From positions 1,674,001-1,738,000 of the forward strand of contig CAWICN010000001.1 of assembly GCA_963834725.1 (NCBI GenBank): a stretch of DNA of 64,000 nt. Reading direction: 5' to 3'. How positions within the stretch are numbered: the first letter of the stretch is position 1; each line of letters opens with the position of its first letter. The notes beneath the pieces are model-generated. The model saw only the letters and a list, made by a program, of their open reading frames with translations. It made no database searches and was not told the DNA's origin. Positions 9,592 to 18,622 of this stretch are shown here, one piece after another. The position numbers were made by a program, and so were the translations under genes. Origin of the DNA: PALSA-693 sp963834725 (GTDB lineage: Bacteria > Actinomycetota > Acidimicrobiia > Acidimicrobiales > Palsa-688).

Positions 9592-10368
9592 TCACCGACC
9601 CTGGTAGCGAGGGGGCCTTCTCTCGTTCCAGGCCAGCACGGCCTCCTTGCTGTCCTCCAACTCCATCAGGTATTCGCGAGCTTCTCGCTCCATGCCGAGC
9701 ACCTCCTGGCTCGGCATCGACCGCATCCGGCGCATCAAGGCCTTCGTTTGCCGTACGTGCATCGGAGGGAGTTGCGCAAACTTTTCGGCCCAACGGTAGG
9801 CCTCGTCCATGAGCTCCCCGGGCGGGACGACCGCGTTGAGCAGGCCCAGGGCAAGAAGGCGTTCTGCCGGGATCCTCTCCCCAAGTAGCGCCAACTCCGC
9901 GGCAATCGGCCAGGTCAGGAGTTCGGTACCAGACAGCCAGTACGGTCCGAGCATACCGGTTGGTATCTCGGTCATAGCGAACTCGGCCCCGGCCGCGGCG
10001 ACACGAATGTCGCAATCGATGGTCATGTACCAGCCCAGACCTATGGCGAAGCCGTTTACAGCGGCGACAATAGGTTTGTCGGTATCCGACAGACCGAACA
10101 GGTTGTACTCCGGGTTGTAGTTGAGGGGCCGCATTTTGCCATCGCCCTGCGAATAACCCTCGGCTTGCGCTTTCATGTCGCGGCCCGCGCAGAAGGAACG
10201 GCCCGTACCCGTCAGGATCCCGACCCACGCGTCGTCGGAGTCAATGAATCTTCGCATGGCTGCGACGAACTCGGCGCGCATTTCGGTATTCATCGCGTTC
10301 AATCGCTCGGGTCTATTCAAGCGAATGAGGGCAATATGGTCGGTCAACTCAAACTCTATGAGGCTCAT
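9592..10368 (-). CDS. Enoyl-CoA hydratase/isomerase family protein
   Basis: A 258-residue crotonase-fold protein that hydrates or isomerises an acyl-CoA intermediate. The start reads MSLIEFELTDHIALIRLNRP. The oxyanion-hole loop is SFCAGRDMKA and the second active-site region is AEFAMTEIPTGMLG. Compared with classical enoyl-CoA hydratase, the first catalytic glutamate position (in the GxGWYMTIDCD helix) is occupied by Tyr, while the second (Glu of TEIPTG) is kept. This resembles isomerase or other crotonase subfamilies rather than a classical hydratase. It lies 89 bases downstream of the Liv ATPase gene and is coupled to the CoA-transferase after it. Confidence 0.9.
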   Translation of the reverse strand: MSLIEFELTDHIALIRLNRPERLNAMNTEMRAEFVAAMRRFIDSDDAWVGILTGTGRSFCAGRDMKAQAEGYSQGDGKMRPLNYNPEYNLFGLSDTDKPIVAAVNGFAIGLGWYMTIDCDIRVAAAGAEFAMTEIPTGMLGPYWLSGTELLTWPIAAELALLGERIPAERLLALGLLNAVVPPGELMDEAYRWAEKFAQLPPMHVRQTKALMRRMRSMPSQEVLGMEREAREYLMELEDSKEAVLAWNERRPPRYQGR

Positions 10369-10457
10369 TCCCTTACCTACCCCTTTGCCAGTACGTCCAG
10401 GGAGTTTATGCCCTGTACTCCCCGTAAGACTTGGTATCTCACGGCTTTCAACCAGTA

Positions 10458-11204
10458 CTACGTGTTTTGAACATCGAGATCGTAGGTTGCCTCAATTGCC
10501 GATAGGGACACTCTGGAGGTGGGTCCAGACAGTGCGACGCTACCGTAAGAGAGTACAACGACGTTGTCTGCCAACGCGTGCGCGCGTTTAACGAACTGCT
10601 CGACAATTACGAATGTCATCTGGCCCCGAAAGTCCGCGAGGACCTTGAACAGTTGGTCGACAATAGCCGGAGCCAGACCGTGCGACAACTCGTCGATCAC
10701 AATCAAGGATGGCTGGTGGACCAGAATCCGGCTGAGGGAGAGCATCTGTTGCTCGCCCCCTGAAAGCATGCCGGCCCGTTGGCGTACTCGCGACCCGATA
10801 AAGGGGAAGAGGGCGGCGGCCTGCTCGACGATCTGCTTCCGACCGCGCCGGGACGTCCCTATGTCGCCGACCACCAGGTTCTCGGCGACGGTCAGACCTG
10901 GAAAGACCGCACCGGTCTCCGGGACGTGGGCGATGCCGCGGCGGGCTCGCCGGTACCTTCTCTCCTGGCTGACATCGGTTCCATCGACGACAACGGACTT
11001 CGGAGCGGTGATGAGGACGCCCGCGATGGCCGCGGCAAGCGTCGATTTGCCGGCTCCATTCGGGCCAAGAACAGCGCAGACTGTCCCGGCCGGCACGCTG
11101 AAGCTGACCTCCCGTAGGGCCTGCAGTGACCCGTAAGAGTGAGAGATCTGGTTGATATCGAGGGTGGCTCCATTCGATGCGGAACCCAGCCTGCCGGGGG
11201 TCAC
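10458..11204 (-). CDS. Branched-chain amino-acid-type ABC transporter ATPase (LivF-like)
   Basis: A 248-residue ABC ATPase powering a Liv/HAAT-type importer. It shows Walker A GPNGAGKST, signature LSGGEQQMLSLSR and Walker B LIVIDELSHGLAP, in the short LivF form. The GTG start overlaps the TGA of the LivG gene (GTGA) with a GGAG site 7-8 bases before it. The frame is open much further upstream, but that part lies within LivG. In a catabolic cluster such systems often import carboxylic or aromatic acids rather than amino acids. The substrate here is inferred, not shown. Confidence 0.92.
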   Translation of the reverse strand: MTPGRLGSASNGATLDINQISHSYGSLQALREVSFSVPAGTVCAVLGPNGAGKSTLAAAIAGVLITAPKSVVVDGTDVSQERRYRRARRGIAHVPETGAVFPGLTVAENLVVGDIGTSRRGRKQIVEQAAALFPFIGSRVRQRAGMLSGGEQQMLSLSRILVHQPSLIVIDELSHGLAPAIVDQLFKVLADFRGQMTFVIVEQFVKRAHALADNVVVLSYGSVALSGPTSRVSLSAIEATYDLDVQNT

Positions 11205-11992
11205 TTTGTCTCCGATCCCCCGAAATACGCCTGGCGTACCTTGGGATCGTCGATGATCGTGGCCGTCGGCCCGTCCGCGATCTTCTGGCCAAAGTCGAGG
11301 ACGACGAGCCGCTCGGCCAGACGCACGACCGAGTCCACGTCGTGTTCGACGAGGACAACCGTGAGTCCAAACCGTTGGCGAACGTCGAGCAGAAGATCGG
11401 CGAGGGCCACCCGCTCGACCTGGTCGAGGCCGGAGAGGGGTTCGTCGAGAAGCAGTATTCTTGGTCGCGCCGTAAGGGCCATCCCCAATTCCACGATGCG
11501 GATCGCACCGAGGGACAGGTTGGAGATGGGCTGGTCGGGCGCCAGCATCCATGGCGGCCGCGCCAACAGTTCCGCCACCTCCGCCTCGCCATCGCTCCGG
11601 TTTCCCGATGGCGTTCGCCGCCACAGGTTGCGCACCTCGTGAGCGAGGGTCAAGTGTTCCCCCACCGTGAGCTCCTGAAATAGCGCGGCCCTCTGGAACG
11701 TCCGGGCCAGGCCCATGCGCGCCCGACGATGGGACGTAAGACGGTTACTCCGTACGTTGCAGATGCTCACCTCACCCGCCGAGGGATGCACGAATCCGGT
11801 GATGACGTTCAGCATGGTGGTCTTGCCCGAGCCGTTCGGGCCGATGAGCCCGACGAACTCGCCTTGACGCGCCGACAGGGAGATCTGGGAGAGCGCCGTG
11901 ATCCCGCCGAAACGGACCGTCACCCCGGTAAGGCGCAGTGTCTCCTCTGCGCCTGACAGCGACTCACCCGAGGCGGGAAGGATGCTAGTCAT
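11201..11992 (-). CDS. Branched-chain amino-acid-type ABC transporter ATPase (LivG-like)
   Basis: A 263-residue ABC ATPase partner of the LivF-like protein. It has Walker A GPNGSGKTT, the LivG-type helix LARTFQRAALFQELTVGEH, signature LSLGAIRIVELG (a degenerate form of LSGGQ) and Walker B ILLLDEPLSGLD. The VLVEHDVDSVVRLAERLVVLD switch and YFGG C-terminus are typical of LivG. It overlaps the permease gene by 8 bases and the LivF gene by 4 bases, so the genes are translationally coupled. Confidence 0.92.
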   Translation of the reverse strand: MTSILPASGESLSGAEETLRLTGVTVRFGGITALSQISLSARQGEFVGLIGPNGSGKTTMLNVITGFVHPSAGEVSICNVRSNRLTSHRRARMGLARTFQRAALFQELTVGEHLTLAHEVRNLWRRTPSGNRSDGEAEVAELLARPPWMLAPDQPISNLSLGAIRIVELGMALTARPRILLLDEPLSGLDQVERVALADLLLDVRQRFGLTVVLVEHDVDSVVRLAERLVVLDFGQKIADGPTATIIDDPKVRQAYFGGSETK

Positions 11993-13970
11993 GCTGGTTT
12001 CCGATAAGCGGAATGGCTACATCTCGGTCGGGCTGGTTGACAGCCGCAGCTGACATCTCTTCAGGTCCCGTGCCCGGGTGCGGAAGGAGTCCCTGGATAG
12101 CGCTACCGGCCTGGGCGAGGAACCCTCTAGGGTTGCGGGCGATCCCGACTGCTCCCAGTCCGAAGAGGACGGTCGTAAGGTTGCCGAAGCCACGAACGTG
12201 AACGAACTGGAAGGCGGCCGGCGCCAACGCGAAGAGCAGGCCACCGACGAGGGCACCTCCATAGCCCCGTACGCCCATCGTGACCACAACCGCCAACCAC
12301 ACCAGACCGATCAGTAAGGCGAAGTCGTCGGTAGCAATCGAGCCCTGTTCGATGCCGATCAAGACTCCGCCAAGACCGGCCACCGCTGACCCGAGCGCGA
12401 ATACGACAACCCGTGAAGCTTTCACATTAATGCCGATACTCTCGCCCTCGACCGGGTTGTCGCGAATCGCCGCGCAGACGCGCCCGAACCGACCGTGCCG
12501 GAAGAAGGTTAGCAGAACGGCCAGGATGGCAAAGACGACGGCGCCCAGCAGGATGGCGCTCTGGCTCTGGTTCAGGCCACCGAACCTGACAATCGGGTAG
12601 AGGACTCCGGAGATTGGAATCAGCGCTTGCAGGTTGAACGCAAACTGCTGACAGAAGAGCGCAAAGGCCAGGGTAACGAGCGCGAAGCCGATCTGATCGA
12701 GCCGGGTTCCGACCATACCGATGACCACCCCGCAGACCATGGCGCACAGGACTCCAATGACGGCACTCAGCCATAGTGGCAATCCCGCGTCACTGCTCAG
12801 CCGCCCCGCTACGATGGCGCCAGCGGCGGCAAAGCCGGCTTGACCCAGGCAAAGGACTCCCCCTTCCCCTGTCGACACTGTGAAGCCGAGGAAGGCGACC
12901 GCATAGGCGCTGCCGGCGGCTATCGCTCCGGTCCAGTAGGAGTTAAAGGCAAACATCGCGATGAGGGTGGCCCCGGCGCCAGCCGCGAGGGCCAGAGGTA
13001 TCCGGAGCTGATGCAGCGTCTGCAACAGCGGAGATTCATCGCGCAGGTGAGCGCGCTGGACTGCCTGCCTGGGGATGGCGAACTGGACCGCGGTATCGCG
13101 CCGTGTCCCAAGTGTTGTTCGTCCGAAGAGGAGGAGCGCGGCAAGGAGGAAGAAGGGGAGGGCCGGAACCAGTCCGTTAACGATGACGCTGCCCACCGGG
13201 CCGTAACCAGTAATCAACGACTCCGCGACGCCGAGACCGAGACCGGCTAGAGCCGTGATCGTCAATGAGCGAAAACGTCCGACGAGCGCCACGCTCAGCG
13301 CCGCGACCGAGAGCGCAGTGTACTGCGAAGGGTCTAGCTGGATGAGGGGGCTGATCAGTAACCCCGCCGCCCCAGTGAGGAGCGACGACAAGACCCAGGA
13401 GGTGGCGCTGATACGGGAGGTGTTGATGCCAACGCCCGCCGCCAGGCTTGGCCGGTCGACCACGGCACGGGTCGAGAGTCCGACGCGTGTCCTCTCGACG
13501 GCCAGGATCAAGCCGCCGAGGCAGATCACGGCGCCAACCACGGCGGCCAGTTGATATCGGGTCGTATTGAGAAATCCCCATCGCATGGTTTCGAACCCAT
13601 GCGGAAGAACACCCGGCGCCTGGAACACGTTCTGGACCGGCAGGGCGAACAGCATCAGGGCCGGAAGGGCGACGGCGATACCGATGGTGGCCGTGAGCTG
13701 AACGATGAGATCCTTGTTCTCGATATTCCGGAAAATCACCGCCCAAATGACTAGCCCGAAGATCGGTGCACTGACGAGGCACAAGATCGCCGCGGGCAGG
13801 AGAGCCCAATGCTTGACCGTAACCAGGTAGTAGTAGAGGTACGCCGTGGCATACGCGATCGAACCGACAGCCAGGTTGATGACGCCGGTGAGGCTGTATG
13901 TGAGCGTAATACTCCCACCGAGAAGGGCAAACAATGCTCCTATAACGATGCCGGGGTATATATACGACAA
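11985..13970 (-). CDS. Fused LivH-LivM branched-chain-type ABC permease
   Basis: A 661-residue membrane protein in which the two permeases of a Liv/HAAT importer are joined. Residues 1 to about 290 are LivH-like (YIYPGIVIGALFALLGGSITL start, GVGINTSRISA loop). A linker with charged residues follows, and from about residue 325 the LivM-like half carries GEGGVLCLGQAGFAAAGA and AIRDNPVEGESIGINV. Each half has many hydrophobic helices. Fusions of this kind are common in Actinobacteria and make a separate second permease gene unnecessary. The gene follows a hairpin after the binding-protein gene. Confidence 0.93.
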   Translation of the reverse strand: MSYIYPGIVIGALFALLGGSITLTYSLTGVINLAVGSIAYATAYLYYYLVTVKHWALLPAAILCLVSAPIFGLVIWAVIFRNIENKDLIVQLTATIGIAVALPALMLFALPVQNVFQAPGVLPHGFETMRWGFLNTTRYQLAAVVGAVICLGGLILAVERTRVGLSTRAVVDRPSLAAGVGINTSRISATSWVLSSLLTGAAGLLISPLIQLDPSQYTALSVAALSVALVGRFRSLTITALAGLGLGVAESLITGYGPVGSVIVNGLVPALPFFLLAALLLFGRTTLGTRRDTAVQFAIPRQAVQRAHLRDESPLLQTLHQLRIPLALAAGAGATLIAMFAFNSYWTGAIAAGSAYAVAFLGFTVSTGEGGVLCLGQAGFAAAGAIVAGRLSSDAGLPLWLSAVIGVLCAMVCGVVIGMVGTRLDQIGFALVTLAFALFCQQFAFNLQALIPISGVLYPIVRFGGLNQSQSAILLGAVVFAILAVLLTFFRHGRFGRVCAAIRDNPVEGESIGINVKASRVVVFALGSAVAGLGGVLIGIEQGSIATDDFALLIGLVWLAVVVTMGVRGYGGALVGGLLFALAPAAFQFVHVRGFGNLTTVLFGLGAVGIARNPRGFLAQAGSAIQGLLPHPGTGPEEMSAAAVNQPDRDVAIPLIGNQHD

Positions 13971-14011
13971 TGCCCTTGGTGCCTCCGCTCTAGCAGACCA
14001 TTCCGGCCTAA

Positions 14012-14040
14012 AGGGACCCGGCCGGTTGAGCCGGGTCCCT
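14012..14040 (-). terminator. Hairpin between binding-protein and permease genes (partial terminator)
   Basis: A perfect 11-bp inverted repeat (AGGGACCCGGC with its complement) around a 7-base loop, at 14012-14022 and 14030-14040. On the minus strand it is followed only by TTTAG, a weak U-tract. Its place just downstream of the substrate-binding protein gene and upstream of the permease gene is where importer operons often carry an attenuating or mRNA-stabilising stem that keeps binding-protein levels high. Confidence 0.7.
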
Positions 14041-14071
14041 CCGACCAGTCAGGAACGACACATCGCCATCA

Positions 14072-15403
14072 TTACGTCGCCGGCACGGCTGTTCCGCATA
14101 CGAAGGGATTCGAAGCGGAACCGGTAACGATCTGCCATTGGCCGTTGACCACCTGGGCCAGCGAGAAGCACGGGTTCAGCTGAGCGTGCATCGCTGGGAA
14201 CGTCACCGGCGGGAACATGCCCTGACCGGTGTAGTTCTTGATGGTATTGCCAGCGGCCGTAATGTTCTTCGCCGTCGGGGGGTTCGAACCGAGTTGACCG
14301 ATTGCGCCAGCGAACATCTCCATATTCGCCCATCCAGCTAGAGCCTGATAGTTGTGAACGTTGGAGGGAGAGTACCGCTGCATGGCGGCCGTGAACGCCT
14401 GGATAGCCGGCACCGATGAATTCAGCCAGGTGGCGGTGAAAACCTCAGATACGAGCCCGTTAATGCTCGAGCCGAACTGCTGGGTGATCGCTGGAGAGAT
14501 CCCGAGCTCACCCGTGATGACCAGGGCCTTTGATCCCACCTGGGTCATGTCGGCCTGCAGTTGGGCCGGGGCCGTTCCGTACACGTTGGTGTAGAGGCCC
14601 TGCGCCCCGTCGCTCTTCACCCTCTGGGCAACCGCCAGCAGGGCGGCGGAGTTCGTGTCATCGACGGTGTAGTTGGTGTATCCGAGCTGTCCTCCGGCCA
14701 AGCCCACGCCCTTAGAGACCGCATGGGCGGCGACTGAGTTGCCCGGGTTGGCGTCAGAGATGACATCGATCTTCGTCAAGCCCCTACCGACGAGCCACTT
14801 GGACTGGACGTTGGCCTCGTAACCGATCCAGTCGCCCTCCTGAGAGAAGAACTGGGTCTTGGTCGCTCCATAGAAGCCGGGGGTGATCCCCGAACCGAAG
14901 ACCGGGATTCCCTGCTGCATCAGGTACGGAACAGCGCTGTCGAAGTACACGTCGGTGCTGATGATCGCTCGAGCGCCTTGATCCACAGCCAGACGGGCGT
15001 TGGAAAGCACGGCGCTCGGGCTGCTCTGATCGTCGTAGACGGCGAGGGTCAAGTGGTGGCCGTCGAGGCCACCGTGAGCATTTTCGTAGGCTACGAACGC
15101 CTGGGCACCGATGACACCGCCACCGAAGGTGGAGCTCAACGTCCCGGATTGGTCCCCCAGGTAGGCGATCTTGATGGAAGCTCCGCTCGACGAGGAGCTC
15201 CCTGCGGCGGGCGCCGACGTTGCCGTGCCACCCCCGGCACTCCCGGTCGAAGCAGCCGTGGTGGCACTCGAACCCGAGTGCGAATTGCTCCCGCACGCGC
15301 TGAGAAGCGCCAGCAGCGCGGCCCCGCCGGCGCAGACTGTCGCCGCTCGACGCCGTGTACTCGTTAGGTAATCGCGCCGTTGTCTAACACCAAAATAGTT
15401 CAT
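14072..15403 (-). CDS. ABC transporter substrate-binding lipoprotein (LivK-like, Peripla_BP_6)
   Basis: A 443-residue extracytoplasmic binding protein of the branched-chain amino-acid/urea type. The N-terminus has RRR then a hydrophobic stretch and a lipobox LLSACG, so it is a lipid-anchored protein. A Ser/Gly/Ala/Thr-rich linker follows, then the mature fold beginning IKIAYLGDQSGTLSSTFGGG. It captures the substrate for the fused permease and two ATPases downstream. The ATG has a strong GAGGGGGG ribosome site. Ligand specificity cannot be inferred; the genomic setting suggests a carboxylic acid of the catabolic cluster. Confidence 0.93.
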   Translation of the reverse strand: MNYFGVRQRRDYLTSTRRRAATVCAGGAALLALLSACGSNSHSGSSATTAASTGSAGGGTATSAPAAGSSSSSGASIKIAYLGDQSGTLSSTFGGGVIGAQAFVAYENAHGGLDGHHLTLAVYDDQSSPSAVLSNARLAVDQGARAIISTDVYFDSAVPYLMQQGIPVFGSGITPGFYGATKTQFFSQEGDWIGYEANVQSKWLVGRGLTKIDVISDANPGNSVAAHAVSKGVGLAGGQLGYTNYTVDDTNSAALLAVAQRVKSDGAQGLYTNVYGTAPAQLQADMTQVGSKALVITGELGISPAITQQFGSSINGLVSEVFTATWLNSSVPAIQAFTAAMQRYSPSNVHNYQALAGWANMEMFAGAIGQLGSNPPTAKNITAAGNTIKNYTGQGMFPPVTFPAMHAQLNPCFSLAQVVNGQWQIVTGSASNPFVCGTAVPAT

Positions 15404-15453
15404 TGTGAACCCCCCTCACGCCAATCGCGCGCTGCTGTTACCTGTGGATTCCT

Positions 15454-15482
15454 GGTATATCAGACCACCTTTGGACAAGCAA
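15454..15482 (-). promoter_or_regulatory. Candidate promoter of the Liv importer operon
   Basis: On the minus strand, TTGCTT (15477-15482) and TATACC (15454-15459) are separated by 17 bases, a sigma-70-like arrangement about 50 bases before the binding-protein start. Both hexamers are only partial matches to consensus. It lies in the 135-base gap between the acyl-CoA dehydrogenase gene and the importer. Confidence 0.35.
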
Positions 15483-15538
15483 GGCGGCCCGGTCCGGTTC
15501 GGCCATTTTGTCATGGCGCACCGTCGCCGGGGCGGCAG

Positions 15539-16606
15539 TTAGCGCCAATCCTCGTCATGATCCACGTGGCGGGCGATCTCGAGTAACGAGGCATGCTGCG
15601 ACCCCCACGCCAACGATCGCTCCTTGACCCGGCGGCTGAAGAACTGCAGGGGATACTCCTCGGTCACACCGATGCCGCCATGAAGTTGATGGGCTTCCAT
15701 GGTCGCAAACACAGCCGTTCTGGACGCAGCTGCCTTCGCGACCGCAAGCTCATAGGTGGTGGCCGCGGCGCCCTTTTGCACTTTCCACACCGTCTCGTAG
15801 GTGAGGAATCGGGTGGCTTCTACCATGGTCGCCATATCAGCGCACCGGTGCTGGACGGCCTGGAAAGTCCCGAGCGACCGGCCGAACTGGAAGCGGTCCC
15901 GCACGTAACCAACGGTAAGGTCGAGAGCGAACTGGGCGTAGCCGAGCAGCTGTACGCACGTCAGGATCGTGGCCACCTCGGTCAGGCGCGCCACGGTGCC
16001 CGCGCCGCCTGCGAGGATGACCGGGACCTGCTGGTACGTCACTGTCGACTGTGGCGTGCGGCCGATGTTTCTAAGGATCTCTTGCGACACTCCGGAAGCA
16101 CGGGAGCTGACGAGATACAGGTTCGGCTGCCCGTTCTCAGTCGCGGTCGCGAGGTGGTAGGCGCAAGCCGGTCCGTAGTCGACGTACCGCTTGGTGCCGC
16201 TCAGCAGTCCGTCCACGACGGTCGCCTGGTCAGGATCGAGCGCGGCCGTGACCCCGACGTCGGAGTCGCGCACGTCCGTCGCCAGCTGCTCGCAGGCAAG
16301 TGAAGTTCCAGCCTCGACGACGGCGTAAGTGCCTGCCATGGTCTCGGCGAAGGGGACGACCGCGGCGCTCCTGGCGATCTCCTCAGTAGCCACCGCGATA
16401 TCGAGGAGATCCGCTCCCCCGCCACCCAGGGCGTCCGGGAACGCGAGGGTCAGCCAGCCGGCTTCGCTCAACGTCTTCCACAAGGCCTCATCGCCGTATC
16501 CGGTGGACTGGCTTTCTCGCACCCGCTCCCACGACAGTTCCCGCCCGAGCAGTTGGCGGACGCTGTCCCTCAGCATCTCCTGGGTTTCGGACAGACTCAG
16601 ATCCAT
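15539..16606 (-). CDS. Acyl-CoA dehydrogenase, short partner subunit
   Basis: A 355-residue acyl-CoA dehydrogenase, starting MDLSLSETQEMLRDSVRQLL. The C-terminal half has RFQFGRSLGTFQAVQHR and MEAHQLHGGIGVTEEYPLQF. It is shorter than classical members and lacks the C-terminal Tyr-Glu-Gly-Thr catalytic segment of butyryl-CoA-type enzymes. It starts 3 bases after the stop of the larger paralogue at 16610. Adjacent unequal pairs like this in Actinobacteria often form alpha2-beta2 heterotetramers, as in steroid side-chain degradation; that assembly is inferred here. Confidence 0.9.
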   Translation of the reverse strand: MDLSLSETQEMLRDSVRQLLGRELSWERVRESQSTGYGDEALWKTLSEAGWLTLAFPDALGGGGADLLDIAVATEEIARSAAVVPFAETMAGTYAVVEAGTSLACEQLATDVRDSDVGVTAALDPDQATVVDGLLSGTKRYVDYGPACAYHLATATENGQPNLYLVSSRASGVSQEILRNIGRTPQSTVTYQQVPVILAGGAGTVARLTEVATILTCVQLLGYAQFALDLTVGYVRDRFQFGRSLGTFQAVQHRCADMATMVEATRFLTYETVWKVQKGAAATTYELAVAKAAASRTAVFATMEAHQLHGGIGVTEEYPLQFFSRRVKERSLAWGSQHASLLEIARHVDHDEDWR

Positions 16607-16609
16607 AAT

Positions 16610-17788
16610 TCAGTGCCCCCCTCGAGGTAGGCCGAGGCCTCGTTCCGCGATTATCGTCCGCTGGATTTCATTGGCCCCGCCCGTAAAGCGCTGCAGGGAG
16701 GACACCCACAGCTGGTACTCGAGCTTGCCCCCGACGGGTGGCGGATCCGCTGATCCAGCCACCTGCGCCCCGGACCGACCGAGCAGATCTAGCATCGTGC
16801 CGGTCATCCGCGAGCCCAGCTCAGTGGCCCACACCTTGCTCATCGACGCCTCCTTGCTGGGCGCCACTCCGTTGGCGACGACCGAACCGCAGGAGAAGAC
16901 CAGCGCCCGAAGCAAGTGCAGGTCCAGTTTTATCTCGGCCAGCGTGGCCCGGGCCACGGGGTCCTCGAGGATCTCGGGGCGATCAGTCCGCAGATACTCG
17001 ATGCACCACTGAAAGGTGTGCACTAGATCGAGGTAATTGTTGATCCCCATCGTGACCCGCTCGTGGTCGAGCGCGTTGGCCATCATGTACCAGCCGGTGT
17101 TCTCCTCTCCGATCATCCATTCCGCCGGCGCGTGCACCTCGTCGAAGAAGACCTCGTTGGTGTGGTGCCCGAACATCACTTCGATGGGCCGGATGGTGAT
17201 GCCGGGAGCATTCAGAGGCACGATGAAGATTGAGATCCCTCGGTGCTTTTCGACGTCTGGATTTGTGCGACAGGCCAACCACACGTGGGAAGTGCGGTGG
17301 GCGTCCGAGGTCCAGATCTTGCTGCCACTGATGATGTAGTCCTCGCCATCCTTGACGGCGCGGGTTCGCATGGACGCCAGGTCGGACCCGGCGTCCGGCT
17401 CCGAGTACCCGAGGGCGCACGTGACCTCACCGCTCCAGATCTTGGGGAGGTACTCCGCTCTCTGCTGGTCGGTCCCGAATTTCTGGATGGCAGGGCCGAT
17501 CATTGATGACGTACCCCGCCGCCCATAGTCCACTCCGAGGTATCCCAGCTCGAGGGCAAGGAGAAACTGGTACCACGGTGACTGCCCATCCCCGCCGAGC
17601 TCTTTCGGCCAGGACCGACGCAGCCACCCCCGGCGGTCCAGCTCGGCAAGGTTCGCTCGAGTCTCAGGTGAGGCCCAGTCCTCGCGTTCGGGGTCATCGA
17701 ACCACCGAACCATTGTTCCCCGCTCGGTCCCGAAGGCCCGGACGTCCTCCCGGAACTCGAGAAGCTCTTCAGTCCATTCGAAGCGCAC
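16610..17788 (-). CDS. Acyl-CoA dehydrogenase, long partner subunit
   Basis: A 392-residue acyl-CoA dehydrogenase introducing a C2-C3 double bond into an acyl-CoA with FAD. Hallmarks are CALGYSEPDAGSDLASMRTRAV, ISGSKIWTSDAHRTSHVWL and the C-terminal GGANEIQRTIIAERGLGLPRG. Together with the short subunit at 15539 it probably makes one heteromeric enzyme. The start follows a GGAGG site, 30 bases after the hydrolase gene stop. It is the fifth gene of a minus-strand run starting at 22303. Confidence 0.92.
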   Translation of the reverse strand: MRFEWTEELLEFREDVRAFGTERGTMVRWFDDPEREDWASPETRANLAELDRRGWLRRSWPKELGGDGQSPWYQFLLALELGYLGVDYGRRGTSSMIGPAIQKFGTDQQRAEYLPKIWSGEVTCALGYSEPDAGSDLASMRTRAVKDGEDYIISGSKIWTSDAHRTSHVWLACRTNPDVEKHRGISIFIVPLNAPGITIRPIEVMFGHHTNEVFFDEVHAPAEWMIGEENTGWYMMANALDHERVTMGINNYLDLVHTFQWCIEYLRTDRPEILEDPVARATLAEIKLDLHLLRALVFSCGSVVANGVAPSKEASMSKVWATELGSRMTGTMLDLLGRSGAQVAGSADPPPVGGKLEYQLWVSSLQRFTGGANEIQRTIIAERGLGLPRGGH

Positions 17789-17818
17789 TCGTCGCGACCT
17801 CCTTCCTGTGTCCCAGGC

Positions 17819-18619
17819 TCAGCGCCCGTCGGCGAGAAAGTCCTCGACGACGGTGACGAACTGCGCTTCTTGTTCGATCATCGGGTAATGGCCGGCGTTC
17901 GCGATGATATGCAGGCGGGCGTCCACCAAAAGGCTGACCATCTCCTCGGCGTAGCTGACCGGCAGGAGACCATCAGAGGCTCCGTGAATGACCAGCGTCG
18001 GGGCCTTGATGTACTGGCTACGCCTGCGGAGCCCTCGGTCCGGGATAGGCCACATGAACTTCGTCGCGGTAGCCCGGTTCTGGGCTTCGGCTACCACGGC
18101 GCCGAGCGGATCGTCCGGATCCTCGACGAACAGGGTGGGCTCGGGGTCCGGTCGCTGGTCAGGGTCGTGCCATTTGGCCCGCAGCACCCGAGAGGCGGAC
18201 CCGAATGGGTCAATTGTCGGTTGATGGTCGAGCCACAGCCCGAAAGAATCGACCAGAACGAGCTTGCGGACGTCCTGGGGAGCGATGGCTGCGATCTCCG
18301 CCGCGATCATGCCCCCCGTGGAGTGACCGAGGACGTGCACCGGTTCGCCCACAGTGGACTCGATGAATGACCGGTAGAAGAGGACTAGGTCCAGCAGGTC
18401 GTGAATATGCTCGAAGCCCGCTGACGTCCCATAGCCGGGCTGCTCCGGGGCGGTAACCCGGTGGTGCTCGGCGAGGCGTTGGAGGAACCCGGCGCCGCCG
18501 GGGTGACGCTCATAACCATGCAGGAAGAGGAGTGGAGCTCCCTCGCCCATTTCCCACACATTGATCTCGAAGGCGTCGATGCTTCGCCGGGTCACGCCCG
18601 GTACTGCAGTCGCGACCAT
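17819..18619 (-). CDS. Alpha/beta-fold hydrolase
   Basis: A 266-residue alpha/beta hydrolase. The oxyanion region is LLFLHGYERHPGG, the nucleophile elbow is GHSTGG (about Ser108), the acid is in VIHGASDGLLP and the histidine is in NAGHYPMIEQ. It likely cleaves an ester, lactone or C-C bond (meta-cleavage-product type) in the pathway. It sits between the LLM gene (3-base gap) and the acyl-CoA dehydrogenase pair, so co-expression is expected. Confidence 0.9.
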   Translation of the reverse strand: MVATAVPGVTRRSIDAFEINVWEMGEGAPLLFLHGYERHPGGAGFLQRLAEHHRVTAPEQPGYGTSAGFEHIHDLLDLVLFYRSFIESTVGEPVHVLGHSTGGMIAAEIAAIAPQDVRKLVLVDSFGLWLDHQPTIDPFGSASRVLRAKWHDPDQRPDPEPTLFVEDPDDPLGAVVAEAQNRATATKFMWPIPDRGLRRRSQYIKAPTLVIHGASDGLLPVSYAEEMVSLLVDARLHIIANAGHYPMIEQEAQFVTVVEDFLADGR

Positions 18620-18622
18620 GGC

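Noticed and set aside
9590..10228. A 617-residue reading for the CoA-transferase at 8375
   Set aside because: The first 213 codons lie on the same strand inside the enoyl-CoA hydratase gene in another frame and show no homology. ATG 9589 directly follows the hydratase stop.
11205..11624. A 388-residue reading for the LivF-like ATPase
   Set aside because: The extra part is a shadow of the LivG gene. The GTGA overlap with a ribosome site gives a normal-length LivF.
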